Shown in pieces: positions 54,989-63,982 of a stretch of 64,000 bases of DNA (positions within the stretch are counted from its first letter, which is position 1; every line of letters begins with the position of its first letter). The translations under genes and the position numbers were made by a program. Location: positions 124,001 to 188,000 of the forward strand of contig NZ_JALHMP010000003.1 in NCBI RefSeq assembly GCF_022843985.1, read 5' to 3'. Source of the DNA: Phreatobacter sp. Lineage in GTDB: Bacteria > Pseudomonadota > Alphaproteobacteria > Rhizobiales > Phreatobacteraceae. The notes under the pieces were generated by a model. It was not told where the DNA came from. It saw nothing but the letters and a program-made list of their open reading frames with translations, and searched no databases.

Positions 54989-55558
54989 ATGATCCATCCC
55001 GCCAAGGCCGCCCTGCGCGAGGCCGCGCTCGCCCGCCGCGACGCCCTTGATCACGCCTTTCGCATCGAGGCGGCGTTGACGCTGGCCGAGACCTTCCCGC
55101 TCGACCGCATTCCCGTCGCCGGCAGGGTGGTGTCGGGCTTCCTCCCCATCCAGTCCGAGATCGACATCCGTCCGCTGATGGACCGCCTGCGCCAGGCCGG
55201 CGCGCGCCTGGCGCTGCCGGCGTTCCCGGACCGCAAGGGCCCCATGATCTTCCGCGAGCTCGTCCGCGGCGCCGAGCTCGTGCCCATGGGCTTCGGCACC
55301 TATGGCCCGGGACCCGAGGCCGCCGAGGTCCAGCCCGACATCCTGCTCACCCCGCTTTCCGCCTTCGACCAAGCCGGGCACCGCATCGGCTACGGCAAGG
55401 GCCATTATGACAGGGCGCTCGCCCGCCTCGACGCGCTGGCGCCGCGCATCGCTGTCGGCATCGCCTTCGCCTGTCAGGAGGTTGACGCGGTGCCGCACGA
55501 GCCCCATGACCGGAGACTGGATTTCGTGCTCACTGATAGCGGTTTCAGGACCTTCTGA
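54989..55558 (+). CDS. 5-formyltetrahydrofolate cyclo-ligase
   Basis: A 189-residue ATP-dependent enzyme recycling 5-formyl-THF to 5,10-methenyl-THF. Conserved regions are KAALREAALARRDAL at the start, FLPIQSEIDIRPL, the ATP segment RIGYGKGHYDRALA and a C-terminal VPHEPHD. Its stop overlaps the start of the metallophosphoesterase gene (TGATG), so both are co-translated. No 6S RNA is visible upstream, although the two often neighbour each other in other bacteria. Confidence 0.93.
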   Translation: MIHPAKAALREAALARRDALDHAFRIEAALTLAETFPLDRIPVAGRVVSGFLPIQSEIDIRPLMDRLRQAGARLALPAFPDRKGPMIFRELVRGAELVPMGFGTYGPGPEAAEVQPDILLTPLSAFDQAGHRIGYGKGHYDRALARLDALAPRIAVGIAFACQEVDAVPHEPHDRRLDFVLTDSGFRTF

Positions 55559-56358
55559 TGCGCCTCCTCTTCCTCGGCGACGTGGTCGGCAAGGCCGGCC
55601 GCACCGCCGTCACCGAAAAGCTGCCCGGCCTCATCGCCGACCTGAAGCTCGACTGCGTGGTGATCAACGGCGAGAACGCCGCCCATGGCTTCGGCATCAC
55701 CGAGGCGATCTACGAGGAGCTGCTCGATGCCGGGGCCGACTGCGTCACGCTCGGCAACCATTCCTGGGACCAGCGCGAGGCCCTGGTCTTCATCGACCGT
55801 GCGCCCCGCCTCGTCCGCCCGGTCAATTACCCGTCCGGCACGCCCGGCCGCGGCGCGGCGCTGGTCGAGGCCAAGAACGGCGCGCAGGTGCTCGTGGTGA
55901 ATGTCATGGGCCGCGTCTTCATGGACGCCATGGACGATCCCTTCGCCGCCGTCGAGCGCGAGGTGGAGGCCGCCCCGCTCGGCCGCGTGGCGGACGCCAT
56001 CGTCGTCGACATCCATGCCGAGGCGACCAGCGAGAAGCAGGTGATGGGTCATGTGCTCGACGGACGCGTCTCGCTGGTCGTCGGCACCCATACCCACGTG
56101 CCGACCGCCGACCACCGCGTGCTCTCCGGCGGCACCGCCTTCCAGACCGATGTCGGCATGTGCGGCGACTATGACGGGGTCATCGGCATGGACAAGGCCG
56201 AGCCCCTGCGCCGCATGCGCGAGAAGACGCCGGGCGGCAAGTTCGAGCCGGCGGGCGGGCCCGCCACCCTGTCGGGCATCATCGTCGACATCGGGCCGAA
56301 CGGTCTCGCAACTGCGGTGACGCCGCTGCGCGTCGGCGGGGCGCTGTCGCCGACCTGA
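55558..56358 (+). CDS. YmdB-like metallophosphoesterase (TIGR00282 family)
   Basis: A 266-residue metal-dependent phosphoesterase. Metal ligands are visible in LFLGDVVGKAGR, INGENAAHG, TLGNHSWDQ, VDIHAEATSEK and VGTHTHVPTAD. In Bacillus the homologue YmdB cleaves 2',3'-cyclic nucleotides and affects RNA decay and biofilm genes; the role in alphaproteobacteria is not established. Overlaps the cyclo-ligase gene by one base. Confidence 0.92.
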   Translation: MRLLFLGDVVGKAGRTAVTEKLPGLIADLKLDCVVINGENAAHGFGITEAIYEELLDAGADCVTLGNHSWDQREALVFIDRAPRLVRPVNYPSGTPGRGAALVEAKNGAQVLVVNVMGRVFMDAMDDPFAAVEREVEAAPLGRVADAIVVDIHAEATSEKQVMGHVLDGRVSLVVGTHTHVPTADHRVLSGGTAFQTDVGMCGDYDGVIGMDKAEPLRRMREKTPGGKFEPAGGPATLSGIIVDIGPNGLATAVTPLRVGGALSPT

Positions 56359-56364
56359 CGGCCG

Positions 56365-56655
56365 TCAGGGAAAGAGGGCGCCGGCCGCGGCGAGGGACGT
56401 GTTCTCGACGAGGTCGACGCGACGGACGGTGCCCCCGGCATCCTGTGCCGAGCGGGCGAGGCCGTCGGCGATCTCCGCCGCCTGGGCGTCGCGATGGACC
56501 CGCACCGCGGCGACAGTGGTTTCGGTGGCACCATCGATCCCGAAGAAGACCAGGTGGCCTTCGCCCCGGGCTTCCAGCAGGACCAGGCGGTCGACGAGCG
56601 CCGCCCGCGCCCTCTCGGCGTCGGGCGGCAGGCTGATGAGCAGGACGACCGCCAT
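56365..56655 (-). CDS. Hypothetical protein downstream of acdS
   Basis: A 96-residue protein of mixed alpha/beta character beginning MAVVLLISLPPDAERARA. It starts 5 bp after the acdS stop and likely shares the acdS message. No family recognised. A link to ACC use is only suggested by position. Confidence 0.6.
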   Translation of the reverse strand: MAVVLLISLPPDAERARAALVDRLVLLEARGEGHLVFFGIDGATETTVAAVRVHRDAQAAEIADGLARSAQDAGGTVRRVDLVENTSLAAAGALFP

Positions 56656-56660
56656 GACCG

Positions 56661-57689
56661 TCAGCCGTTGCGGAAGAGGTAGCTGTAACCGTTGATCGCC
56701 GGCACGCCGCCGAGATGGGCGTAGAGCACCTTCGATCCCTTGGGGAAAAAGCCCTTCTTCACCAGATCGATCATGCCCTGCATGGATTTCCCCTCGTAGA
56801 CGGGGTCCGTCATCATGCCCTCGAGCCGGGCCGACAGCCGGATGGCCTCCACCGTCTCGGGCGAAGCGAGGCCGTACTCCGGATAGGCATAGTCCTCGTT
56901 GAGCACGATGTCGGCGTCGGTGATGGCGCGGCCGAGGCCGACGAGGTCGGCGGTGCGTTCGGCGATGCGCTTGATCTGCGCCCGCGTCTCCTTCGGGGTG
57001 GCGGAGGCGTCGATGCCGATGACGCGGTCGGCGCGGCCGTCGGCCGCAAAGCCCACCACCATGCCGGCCTGGGTGGAGCCGGTGACCGAGCAGACCACGA
57101 TGTAGTCGAAGGCGAAGCCGAGTTCGGCCTCCTGCGCGCGCACCTCCTCGGCGAAGCCGACGAAGCCGAGGCCACCGAACTTGTGGTCCGAGGCGCCGGC
57201 GGGGATCGCATAGGGCTTGCCGCCCTTGCGCTTCACGTCCTCCAGCGCATTCTCCCAGCTCTGCTTGAACTCGATGCCGAAGCCCTCGTCGACCAGTTCC
57301 ACATGGGCGCCGAGGATGCGGCTCATGAGGATGTTGCCGACACGGTCATAGACGGCGTCGTTCCAGTTCACCCAGCTCTCCTGCACCAGGCGGCACTTCA
57401 TGCCGAGCTTGGCGGCCACCGCCGCCACCTGGCGGGTGTGGTTCGACTGCACGCCGCCGATGGTCACCAGCGTGTCGCAGTTCTGCTGGATCGCCTCGGG
57501 GATCAGATATTCGAGCTTGCGCAGCTTGTTGCCGCCGAAGGCGAGGCCGCTGTTGCAGTCCTCGCGCTTGGCCCAGAGCTCGACGCCGCCGCCGAGATGG
57601 GCCGACAGCCTGTCGAGCTTCTCCAGCGGCGAGGGGCCGAAGGTCAGCTTGTGGCGGGGGTAGCGGTCGAGTTTCAGGGCAGTGGCCAT
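56661..57689 (-). CDS. acdS: 1-Aminocyclopropane-1-carboxylate deaminase
   Basis: A 342-residue PLP enzyme splitting ACC, the plant ethylene precursor, into 2-oxobutyrate and ammonia. PLP lysine is K55 ([10 protein letters not shown]) and S82 lies in VQSNHTRQ. The two residues that separate true ACC deaminases from D-cysteine desulfhydrases are present: E299 in YEGKSMQ and L326 in [13 protein letters not shown] is 8 nt before ATG 57689. The divergent Lrp-type gene upstream fits AcdR control. Confidence 0.95.
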   Translation of the reverse strand: MATALKLDRYPRHKLTFGPSPLEKLDRLSAHLGGGVELWAKREDCNSGLAFGGNKLRKLEYLIPEAIQQNCDTLVTIGGVQSNHTRQVAAVAAKLGMKCRLVQESWVNWNDAVYDRVGNILMSRILGAHVELVDEGFGIEFKQSWENALEDVKRKGGKPYAIPAGASDHKFGGLGFVGFAEEVRAQEAELGFAFDYIVVCSVTGSTQAGMVVGFAADGRADRVIGIDASATPKETRAQIKRIAERTADLVGLGRAITDADIVLNEDYAYPEYGLASPETVEAIRLSARLEGMMTDPVYEGKSMQGMIDLVKKGFFPKGSKVLYAHLGGVPAINGYSYLFRNG

Positions 57690-57774
57690 GGCGGCATCTC
57701 CGGAGGGTGGGCGGAGGCGGCCACCGGCAGCATCCGATGGGCCATGATGGTGAGCCATCCGGAGAGCACCGGGG

Positions 57775-57814
57775 TTGCGAACTTGCACAAGAATTGCATC
57801 GTCTGTTGCGTCAA
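57775..57814. promoter_or_regulatory. Candidate AcdR binding region between acdS and acdR
   Basis: TTGC recurs at 57775, 57783, 57794 and 57806, about one helical turn apart. Within it CTTGCACAAG (57782-57791) and TTGCGTCAA (57806-57814) are inverted repeats. Lrp-type octamers often bind such phased half-sites. Confidence 0.45.
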
Positions 57815-57837
57815 TCGCCGCCGAAAGCGCAATCCGG

Positions 57838-58359
57838 ATGAAGAAACCTCAAGTCTCACGCAATCCCAAGTCGCAGTCTGCGATGTCCCCTCCGGAGCCG
57901 CTGGACCGCATCGACCGGAAGATCCTCAACCGGCTTCAGCGCGACGCCGCCATTCCCAACCAGGATCTCGCCGATGCGGTGGGGCTGTCGCCGGCCCCGA
58001 CGTCACGCCGCGTCCGGCGCCTGAAGGACGAAGGCTACATCGCCCGCGAGGTCGCCCTCGTCGATCCCGCGCGGGTCGGCTCGATGCTCATCGCCTTCGT
58101 CTCGGTGGAACTCGACCGCCAGCGCGAGGACGTGCTGCGCTCCTTCGAGCGGGTGATCTCGACCCAGCCCGAGGTGCAACAATGCTACTTCGTCACCGGC
58201 GAGACCGACTACATGCTCATCGTCCTGTGCCGCGACATGGACCACTACAACGACTTCGTCCGGCAGGTCCTCGCCCGTGAGCACAACATCAAGCGCTTCC
58301 GCTCGAGCTTCAATCTCCAGCGGATCAAGTTCGACACGGGCATCTATCTGGAGGAATGA
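57838..58359 (+). CDS. acdR: Lrp/AsnC-family regulator of ACC deaminase
   Basis: A 173-residue Lrp-type protein. An N-terminal helix-turn-helix ([15 protein letters not shown], then [21 protein letters not shown]) is followed by an AsnC ligand-binding domain ([17 protein letters not shown]). It lies divergent to acdS, as AcdR does in other proteobacteria, and probably activates acdS in response to ACC. ATG 57838 is chosen; ATG 57883 (158 residues) is also plausible, and neither has a strong ribosome-binding site. Confidence 0.88.
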   Translation: MKKPQVSRNPKSQSAMSPPEPLDRIDRKILNRLQRDAAIPNQDLADAVGLSPAPTSRRVRRLKDEGYIAREVALVDPARVGSMLIAFVSVELDRQREDVLRSFERVISTQPEVQQCYFVTGETDYMLIVLCRDMDHYNDFVRQVLAREHNIKRFRSSFNLQRIKFDTGIYLEE

Positions 58360-59120
58360 GGGGAATTGGCCTGTTGAGCTCGTGCCAAATTCCGGCACTC
58401 CTCGACGAAATCGGGAAACCGCAGCCGCATCTCAATCTGCTCGGGAAGCGTTAGATTGTACCAGAAGCCAATCCCAATGGGACCCACCGTCCGAGATGAT
58501 ACGAACCTAATTGGGGTCAAACTGGGCGGCTTTGTAACTATGACGATTCCGCCATGGGCTGCATATTGGAGAGGAGAATCGTTGCCCAAGACATTTTGAA
58601 TTTTATCGAATTGCGAGTCTCGACCAATATCGATCCATATGCAATTGCGAGAATTCCGCTGTAATACAAATCTCGCAAGGTGCATCGGGATCGGGGCGCC
58701 AATTTCAGCGATATGGCAACCAATAAGCTTTGCGAAATACCTGAACAAATCCGTATATAATTCGCTTCCCGTCTGAAGGTCTTTTTTATCAAAAACGGCT
58801 CGGGGGTGCAAATCCTGACTGGCATATGCTTCGGCGCGAGCAATAAATGTGCTATACACGCGATCAGCCCGCTGGGTAGCACTTGTATTGCAGATCTCAC
58901 AGCTTGTGGCCGAGAATTTTAGCCGCTTCGCGTTTGGGCTCTGCAACAAATAGACTGGCTGCATTGACCCACCTGTGGGGGCCAAAGTAATTGCCTCTGA
59001 TCCAAAATGCCGACGAATGTCGGTTGACTTTATCTTATGCTCGCGCGTCATTCTGAGCCCGCTCGTGCAAATCCAGCACTGGTTCGGTGCGAACGGCTTC
59101 ACAAAGAAGTAGGGTAGCAT
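58344..59120 (-). CDS. HNH-like zinc-finger protein of unknown function (probable horizontally acquired gene)
   Basis: A 258-residue protein. C15-X2-C18, E27-H28 in TREHKIKSTD, and C74-X2-C77-N78 form a treble-clef HNH-like pattern (CWIC...REH...CEICN). Residues about 80-250 form a conserved-looking but unnamed C-terminal domain with YTDLFRYFAKLIGCHI. The gene is clearly poorer in G+C than its surroundings: 24 of 60 bases in 58561-58620. Its last 16 bp overlap the 3' end of acdR, so its final residues are encoded by host sequence. A nuclease or nucleic-acid-binding role, perhaps in defence, is inference. Confidence 0.65.
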   Translation of the reverse strand: MLPYFFVKPFAPNQCWICTSGLRMTREHKIKSTDIRRHFGSEAITLAPTGGSMQPVYLLQSPNAKRLKFSATSCEICNTSATQRADRVYSTFIARAEAYASQDLHPRAVFDKKDLQTGSELYTDLFRYFAKLIGCHIAEIGAPIPMHLARFVLQRNSRNCIWIDIGRDSQFDKIQNVLGNDSPLQYAAHGGIVIVTKPPSLTPIRFVSSRTVGPIGIGFWYNLTLPEQIEMRLRFPDFVEECRNLARAQQANSPHSSR

Positions 59121-59258
59121 TGACAAGTCCCGGCCGCCCAATTGGTCGCCAGCGACCCTAGCTGAGGCGCAAATGCGCAGCAGCGGCCTGATTCTCTCAG
59201 TTGGGACGTCACCTCCAACCGCTTGACCCCCCATCAGCTTCCCCCTAATCCGCAGCCC

Positions 59259-60344
59259 ATGTCGCACAACACCTTCGGCCACCTGTTCCGCGTCACCACC
59301 TTCGGCGAGAGCCACGGGGTGGCGCTCGGCTGCGTCGTCGACGGCTGCCCGCCTCGGATCCCGCTGACCGCCGAGGACATCCAGGCCGATCTCGACCGCC
59401 GCCGTCCCGGCACCTCGCGCTTCACCACCCAGCGCCGCGAGCCCGACGCGGTGAAGATTCTCTCCGGCGTGATGATCGACGACGACGGCGTGCAGGTGAC
59501 CACCGGCACGCCCATCGCCCTGGTGATCGAGAACACCGACCAGCGCTCGAAGGACTATTCCGACATCAAGGACAAGTTCCGGCCGGGACATGCCGACTTC
59601 ACCTATGAGGCGAAATACGGCATCCGCGACTATCGCGGCGGCGGCCGCTCCTCGGCGCGCGAGACGGCGGCCCGCGTCGCCGCCGGTGCCATCGCCCGCA
59701 AGGTCGTGCCGGGGCTGGTGGTGCGCGGCGCCCTCGTGCAGATGGGCCCGCATGCCATCGACCGCGCCAGGTGGGACTGGGACGTGGTCGGCGCCAACCC
59801 GTTCTTCTGTCCGGACCCCGACAAGGCCGCCTTCTACGAGACCTATCTCGACGGCATCCGCAAGGCCGGCTCCTCCATCGGCGCTGTGCTGGAGATCGTC
59901 GCCGAGGGCGTGCCGGCCGGCCTCGGCGCGCCGATCTACGGCAAGCTCGACGCCGAGATCGCCAGCGCCCTCATGGGCATCAACGCGGTCAAGGGCGTCG
60001 AGATCGGGTCGGGCTTCGCCTCCGCGGCGCTGACCGGCGAGGAGAATGCCGACGAGATCCGCATGGGCAATGACGGCAAGCCGCTGTTCCTCTCCAACCA
60101 TGCCGGCGGCATCCTCGGCGGCATCTCGACCGGGCAGGCCGTCGTCGCCCGCTTCGCCGTCAAGCCGACCTCGTCGATCCTCACGCCGCGGCTGACCATC
60201 GACAAGGCGGGCGGCGAGACCGACATCCTCACCAAGGGCCGCCACGACCCCTGCGTCGGCATCCGCGCCGTGCCCGTCGGCGAGGCCATGGTCGCCTGCG
60301 TCATTGCCGATCACTATCTGCGGAACCGCGGCCAGAACGGGTAG
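59259..60344 (+). CDS. aroC: Chorismate synthase
   Basis: A 361-residue FMN-dependent enzyme, last step of the shikimate pathway (EPSP to chorismate). Signatures [14 protein letters not shown] near the N-terminus, [20 protein letters not shown] in the middle and FAVKPTSSI near the end are all present. ATG 59259 begins [20 protein letters not shown], the usual family start; the frame extends upstream to 59223 without support. Divergent from the HNH-like gene. Confidence 0.96.
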   Translation: MSHNTFGHLFRVTTFGESHGVALGCVVDGCPPRIPLTAEDIQADLDRRRPGTSRFTTQRREPDAVKILSGVMIDDDGVQVTTGTPIALVIENTDQRSKDYSDIKDKFRPGHADFTYEAKYGIRDYRGGGRSSARETAARVAAGAIARKVVPGLVVRGALVQMGPHAIDRARWDWDVVGANPFFCPDPDKAAFYETYLDGIRKAGSSIGAVLEIVAEGVPAGLGAPIYGKLDAEIASALMGINAVKGVEIGSGFASAALTGEENADEIRMGNDGKPLFLSNHAGGILGGISTGQAVVARFAVKPTSSILTPRLTIDKAGGETDILTKGRHDPCVGIRAVPVGEAMVACVIADHYLRNRGQNG

Positions 60345-60370
60345 GGCAGCATTTGCTGCGTCAGCGAGCT

Positions 60371-60530
60371 GCGCCCTTGGAGGCTCACCATTTCGGCGCG
60401 CGCCTCGGGATGATGAACGTGGAGCTGACATCTGGGCGCGGCAAAGGTTGGGTTGCCTCCCTTCCCGCCTTGTGCCGCTCACCGCCCTCCCCATCGCGAG
60501 GTGCGAGCGGAGCGAGCCTCGAAGGACGCA
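60371..60530. repeat. Inverted pair of REP-like elements between aroC and ribB
   Basis: An element at 60371-60413 (CCTTGGAGGCTC... CGCCTCGGGATG) and one at 60492-60530 (CATCGCGAGGTGC... CCTCGAAGGACGCA) share sequence in opposite orientation, each with a GAGG/CCTC stem. They fill most of the gap upstream of ribB, which otherwise shows no gene. Confidence 0.6.
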
Positions 60531-60627
60531 CCGTCGCACCGCAGTCTATTCATCCCTGCCAAAACGCAGGGCTGTATCCGCAAAAATTCAGTTTGACTGA
60601 AAATTCCTCCCCCGCCATTTTCGGGCC

Positions 60628-61953
60628 ATGAAGCTCGACATCTGGCTCGCCCGTGCCGGCATGACGCGGCTGGCCTTCGCCCGCCGGCTCGGCGTGTCGC
60701 CGGCCACCGTCACTGCCCTGTGCAATGGCGATGCGCCGTGGATGTCGCGCGACACGGCGCAGCGCATCGCCGAACTCACGGCGGGGGCCGTCACCCCCAA
60801 TGACTTTATCGGCCTTGCCGGGCCGCGTGATCAGGAGAGATCCATGCTCGAAGCCACCGAACGCGTGAAGGCCGCCCTCGACGCCTTCGGCAAGGGGCAG
60901 ATGGTCGTGGTCACCGACGACGACGACCGCGAGAACGAGGGCGACCTGATCGTCGCCGCCTCGCTCTGCACGCCCGAGCAGATGGCCTTCATCGTCCGCC
61001 ATACCTCCGGCATCGTCTGCACGCCGCTGACCCTGCAGGAAGCGCAGCGCCTGCGTCTCGATCCCATGGTCTCGTCCAACGACTCGCCGCATGGCACGGC
61101 CTTCACCGTCTCGGTGGATTACCGCCACGGCACGACCACCGGCATTTCCGCCGATGATCGCACCGCCACGGTCCGGGCGCTGGCCAATCCCAATGTCGGC
61201 GCCGTCGATTTCGTCCGCCCGGGCCACATCTTCCCGCTTATCGCCAAGGAGGGCGGGGTGCTCATGCGCTCCGGGCACACGGAGGCGGCGGTGGATCTGT
61301 GCAAGCTCGCCGGCCTGCCGCCGATCGGCGTCATCTGCGAACTGGTCAACGACGATGGCACGGTCACCCGCGGACCGCAGGTCACCGCCTTCGCCGAGAA
61401 GCACGGCCTCCTGATGGTGTCGGTCGCCGATCTCATCAAGTACCGCCAGGCGCGAGACCGGCTGGTCGAGCGTGCCGGCGAGTTCCCGATCGAGACGCCC
61501 TATGGACCCGCCCGGGGCATCGCCTACCGCACGCCCTATGACCGCGTCGAGCATCTGGCGCTGGTCTTCGGCGAGGTCGACGAGGCCGGAGCGACACTCG
61601 TCCGCCTGCACCGCGAGACGGTGCTGCGCGACGTCTTCGGCAAGAACCGCTCCTGCGACGCGGCGATGAAGACCCTGGCGCGGAAGGGTGGTGTGCTGGT
61701 CTATCTGCGCGACGGCACGGCCGGCGTTCCCGCCCAGTCGCTGGCCGCCACCGCCCCCGCCCCCGACATCCATGAGAGCCACGGCTCGGCCAAGATGCGT
61801 GACGACCAGTGGCGCGAGATCGGCCTCGGTGCCCAGATCCTCCGGGATCTCGGTGCCAACCGCATCCGTCTGCTGGCCTCCAAGACCCGCCACTATGTCG
61901 GGCTCGGCGGCTTCGGCATCGAGATCGTCGCGACCGAGATGCTGGAGGGCTGA
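60628..61953 (+). CDS. ribB: 3,4-Dihydroxy-2-butanone-4-phosphate synthase with N-terminal HTH and degenerate GTP-cyclohydrolase-II tail
   Basis: A 441-residue fusion. Residues 1-62 form a Cro-like helix-turn-helix (TRLAFARRLGVSPATVTALC). Residues about 80-280 are RibB, with TDDDDRENEGDLI and RSGHTEAAVDL, making the riboflavin four-carbon unit. Residues about 290-440 resemble RibA, but the zinc-cysteine segment reads VLRDVFGKNRSCDAAM, keeping one of three cysteines, so cyclohydrolase activity is unlikely. ATG 60844 has a strong AGGAGAGA before it and would give a 369-residue RibB without the HTH; ATG 60628 has only a weak site. Confidence 0.9.
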   Translation: MKLDIWLARAGMTRLAFARRLGVSPATVTALCNGDAPWMSRDTAQRIAELTAGAVTPNDFIGLAGPRDQERSMLEATERVKAALDAFGKGQMVVVTDDDDRENEGDLIVAASLCTPEQMAFIVRHTSGIVCTPLTLQEAQRLRLDPMVSSNDSPHGTAFTVSVDYRHGTTTGISADDRTATVRALANPNVGAVDFVRPGHIFPLIAKEGGVLMRSGHTEAAVDLCKLAGLPPIGVICELVNDDGTVTRGPQVTAFAEKHGLLMVSVADLIKYRQARDRLVERAGEFPIETPYGPARGIAYRTPYDRVEHLALVFGEVDEAGATLVRLHRETVLRDVFGKNRSCDAAMKTLARKGGVLVYLRDGTAGVPAQSLAATAPAPDIHESHGSAKMRDDQWREIGLGAQILRDLGANRIRLLASKTRHYVGLGGFGIEIVATEMLEG

Positions 61954-61990
61954 CCGGCCCCGCGGCTCCCGGTTCCGGGAGCCGCCGCGG

Positions 61991-62965
61991 TCATTCGGGC
62001 CTGATATTGGCCGCTGCCGCGATGGCCTTCATCTGCTCGATTTCCCTGGCGATCTCGCCAGCCCAATCCGGAATGACACGGTAGACGGGTTCAAATCCCG
62101 ATTTCCGCATTTCGGCCTGGGCGGCCGGATCGCGCAGGACAGCCGCAAGGGCCTCGCCGAGCTTCGCCCGTGCATCGGCGGGAATGCCGCTCGCCGTCAC
62201 CACGGCGACCCAGGAGGACAGGTCGATCCCGCCAAAGCCGAGTTCCTGGAGGGTCGGGACGTCCGGCAACATCGGCGACCGCGTCGCCGAGGTCACGGCG
62301 AGGGCGCGGACCCTTCCCGATTCGATCTGCGGCCGCGCCGCCACCACCGTGTCAACGAGGAAGGGCACGTGCTTGCCGACGAGATCGTTCATGGCCGGCC
62401 CGCTGCCCCGGTAGGGGACATGGACCATGCGGATGCCGGCGACCGACTTGAACCACTCGCCGGCGAAATGCGACACGGTCCCCGTCCCGAACGATGCCAG
62501 TGTCAGCTTGTCCGGCTCGGCCTTGGCTGCTGCCACAAGGGCCGGCACGTCCCGGATCGGATGGTCGGCATAGGTCAGGAGCACGAGATTGGCGGTCGCG
62601 ACCTGGGCGAGAGGTTCGAAATCGCGGGTCGCCACGTAGGGGAGGTTCGGCATGATCGCCGGATTGAGCGTGAAGGTCGAGTTCGACGTGAGGAGGAGGG
62701 TGTAGCCGTCCTTTGGGGCCTGAAGCAGCGCCTGGACGCCGATCACAGTGCCGGCGCCCGGCCGGTTGATGACGATGACCGGCTGGCCGAGTCGGCTCTC
62801 CAGGGCCCGGCCGAGAAAACGGCTCAGCACATCGGCGGCCCCGCCCGCGGCAAAGGGCGCGATGATCTGCAGCGGCCGTTCGGGGAAGCGGGTCTGGGCC
62901 TGCGCCCCCAGCGGGGCAAGAGCTGTCAATGTCGCCAGCAGGGTCGTCACAATGCGTCTGTTCAC
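61991..62965 (-). CDS. Bug/TctC-family substrate-binding protein
   Basis: A 324-residue periplasmic binding protein. GTG 62965 has GGAG 6 nt upstream and begins a signal peptide (VNRRIVTTLLATLTALAPLG, cleaved near AQA). The family segments IIAPFAAGGAADVLSR, RPGAGTVIGVQAL, and LASFGTGTVSHFAGEWF are clear. It likely captures a carboxylate such as a dicarboxylate or aromatic acid; no TctAB genes are nearby. Confidence 0.93.
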   Translation of the reverse strand: MNRRIVTTLLATLTALAPLGAQAQTRFPERPLQIIAPFAAGGAADVLSRFLGRALESRLGQPVIVINRPGAGTVIGVQALLQAPKDGYTLLLTSNSTFTLNPAIMPNLPYVATRDFEPLAQVATANLVLLTYADHPIRDVPALVAAAKAEPDKLTLASFGTGTVSHFAGEWFKSVAGIRMVHVPYRGSGPAMNDLVGKHVPFLVDTVVAARPQIESGRVRALAVTSATRSPMLPDVPTLQELGFGGIDLSSWVAVVTASGIPADARAKLGEALAAVLRDPAAQAEMRKSGFEPVYRVIPDWAGEIAREIEQMKAIAAAANIRPE

Positions 62966-63208
62966 AATGTTCTCCGCAACGGGGCCTCGCCGGCCCCTCT
63001 CGTTCACGACGATCGGCGAAGGGTGAGCCTCGCCGGAACACCCCGTCGCAGCCGCCCGTTCGGGCATGGCGGAATGATCCCCGCGGAAAATAGGCTGCCG
63101 ATCGGCAGGGCTGCAAGCGGTGGCCGCTGCGCGCCTTGCGTGCAGCACCGTCCGCGCCCTGCGGCCTAATGTCCTTGGGCCAGGACTCCGGAACCGCAGA
63201 CGTGCGCC

Positions 63209-63982
63209 TTACTTCCGCGTCATGAAGGCCATGAAGGCCTGTCGCGCCTCGTCGCCCTTGAGCAGCTCGGCGAAAAGCGCGCCTTCCTCGTCCATCCGGG
63301 CCCGTACCTCCTCCGCCCCCTTGCGCATGAGGCGGCGCGAATGGGCGAGGGCGATCGGCGGCTTGGAGGCGAGCTTCGTCGCCACCGCGAGGGCCTTGGC
63401 CTCGATCTCAGCCGAGGGCACGACGGCGTTGACGAGGCCCATGGCCTCGGCCTCCTGCGCCCCGAAAGGCTCGGCCAGCAGGAGATATTCGGTGGCCTTC
63501 TTCATGCCGGCGAGGCGCGGCAGCAGCAGCGACGAGGCGGCCTCCGGCACCAGGCCGAGATCGACGAAAGGCATGCGGAACATGGCAGCCGGGCTGGCAT
63601 AGGCGAGGTCCATATGCAGCACCATGGTGGTGCCGATGCCGATGGCGAGGCCGTCCACCGCGGCGATCATCGGCACCTCGACGGTCGCCAGCGCCTTGAT
63701 GAAATCGCCCGCCGGCGATCCGGCGGAAGCCCCGGCCGCCGAGCGCTGCATGAAGTCGGCGATGTCGTTGCCGGCGGTGAAGACGCCCGGGCCGCCGGCG
63801 AAGACAACGGCACGCGTGCCCTCGGCAGCCGCATTCTCGATGACGCCGCGCATCGTGTCGTACATGGCGCCGGTCAGCGCGTTCTTCTTGTCGAACCGGT
63901 TCATCCGCACCAGCACCACGCCCTTGTCGTGACGGGTGACGGTGACATGGTCGGTGCCGGCCTGCGCAGAGATGCGGTCCAT
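63209..63982 (-). CDS. Enoyl-CoA hydratase/isomerase-family protein (probably isomerase type)
   Basis: A 257-residue crotonase-fold protein. The oxyanion segments VVFAGGPGVFTAGNDI and AAVDGLAIGIGTTM are present. Only one acidic catalytic position is seen (E in LGLVPEAASS), and the first glutamate of true hydratases is replaced in GIGTTMVLHMD. That pattern resembles delta-3,delta-2-enoyl-CoA isomerases. It may serve fatty-acid oxidation along with the AlkK-like ligase, though far from it. Confidence 0.88.
   Translation of the reverse strand: MDRISAQAGTDHVTVTRHDKGVVLVRMNRFDKKNALTGAMYDTMRGVIENAAAEGTRAVVFAGGPGVFTAGNDIADFMQRSAAGASAGSPAGDFIKALATVEVPMIAAVDGLAIGIGTTMVLHMDLAYASPAAMFRMPFVDLGLVPEAASSLLLPRLAGMKKATEYLLLAEPFGAQEAEAMGLVNAVVPSAEIEAKALAVATKLASKPPIALAHSRRLMRKGAEEVRARMDEEGALFAELLKGDEARQAFMAFMTRK

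Noticed and set aside
60345-60627. FMN riboswitch upstream of ribB
   Set aside because: None of the conserved RFN element segments is visible; the region is filled by REP-like elements.
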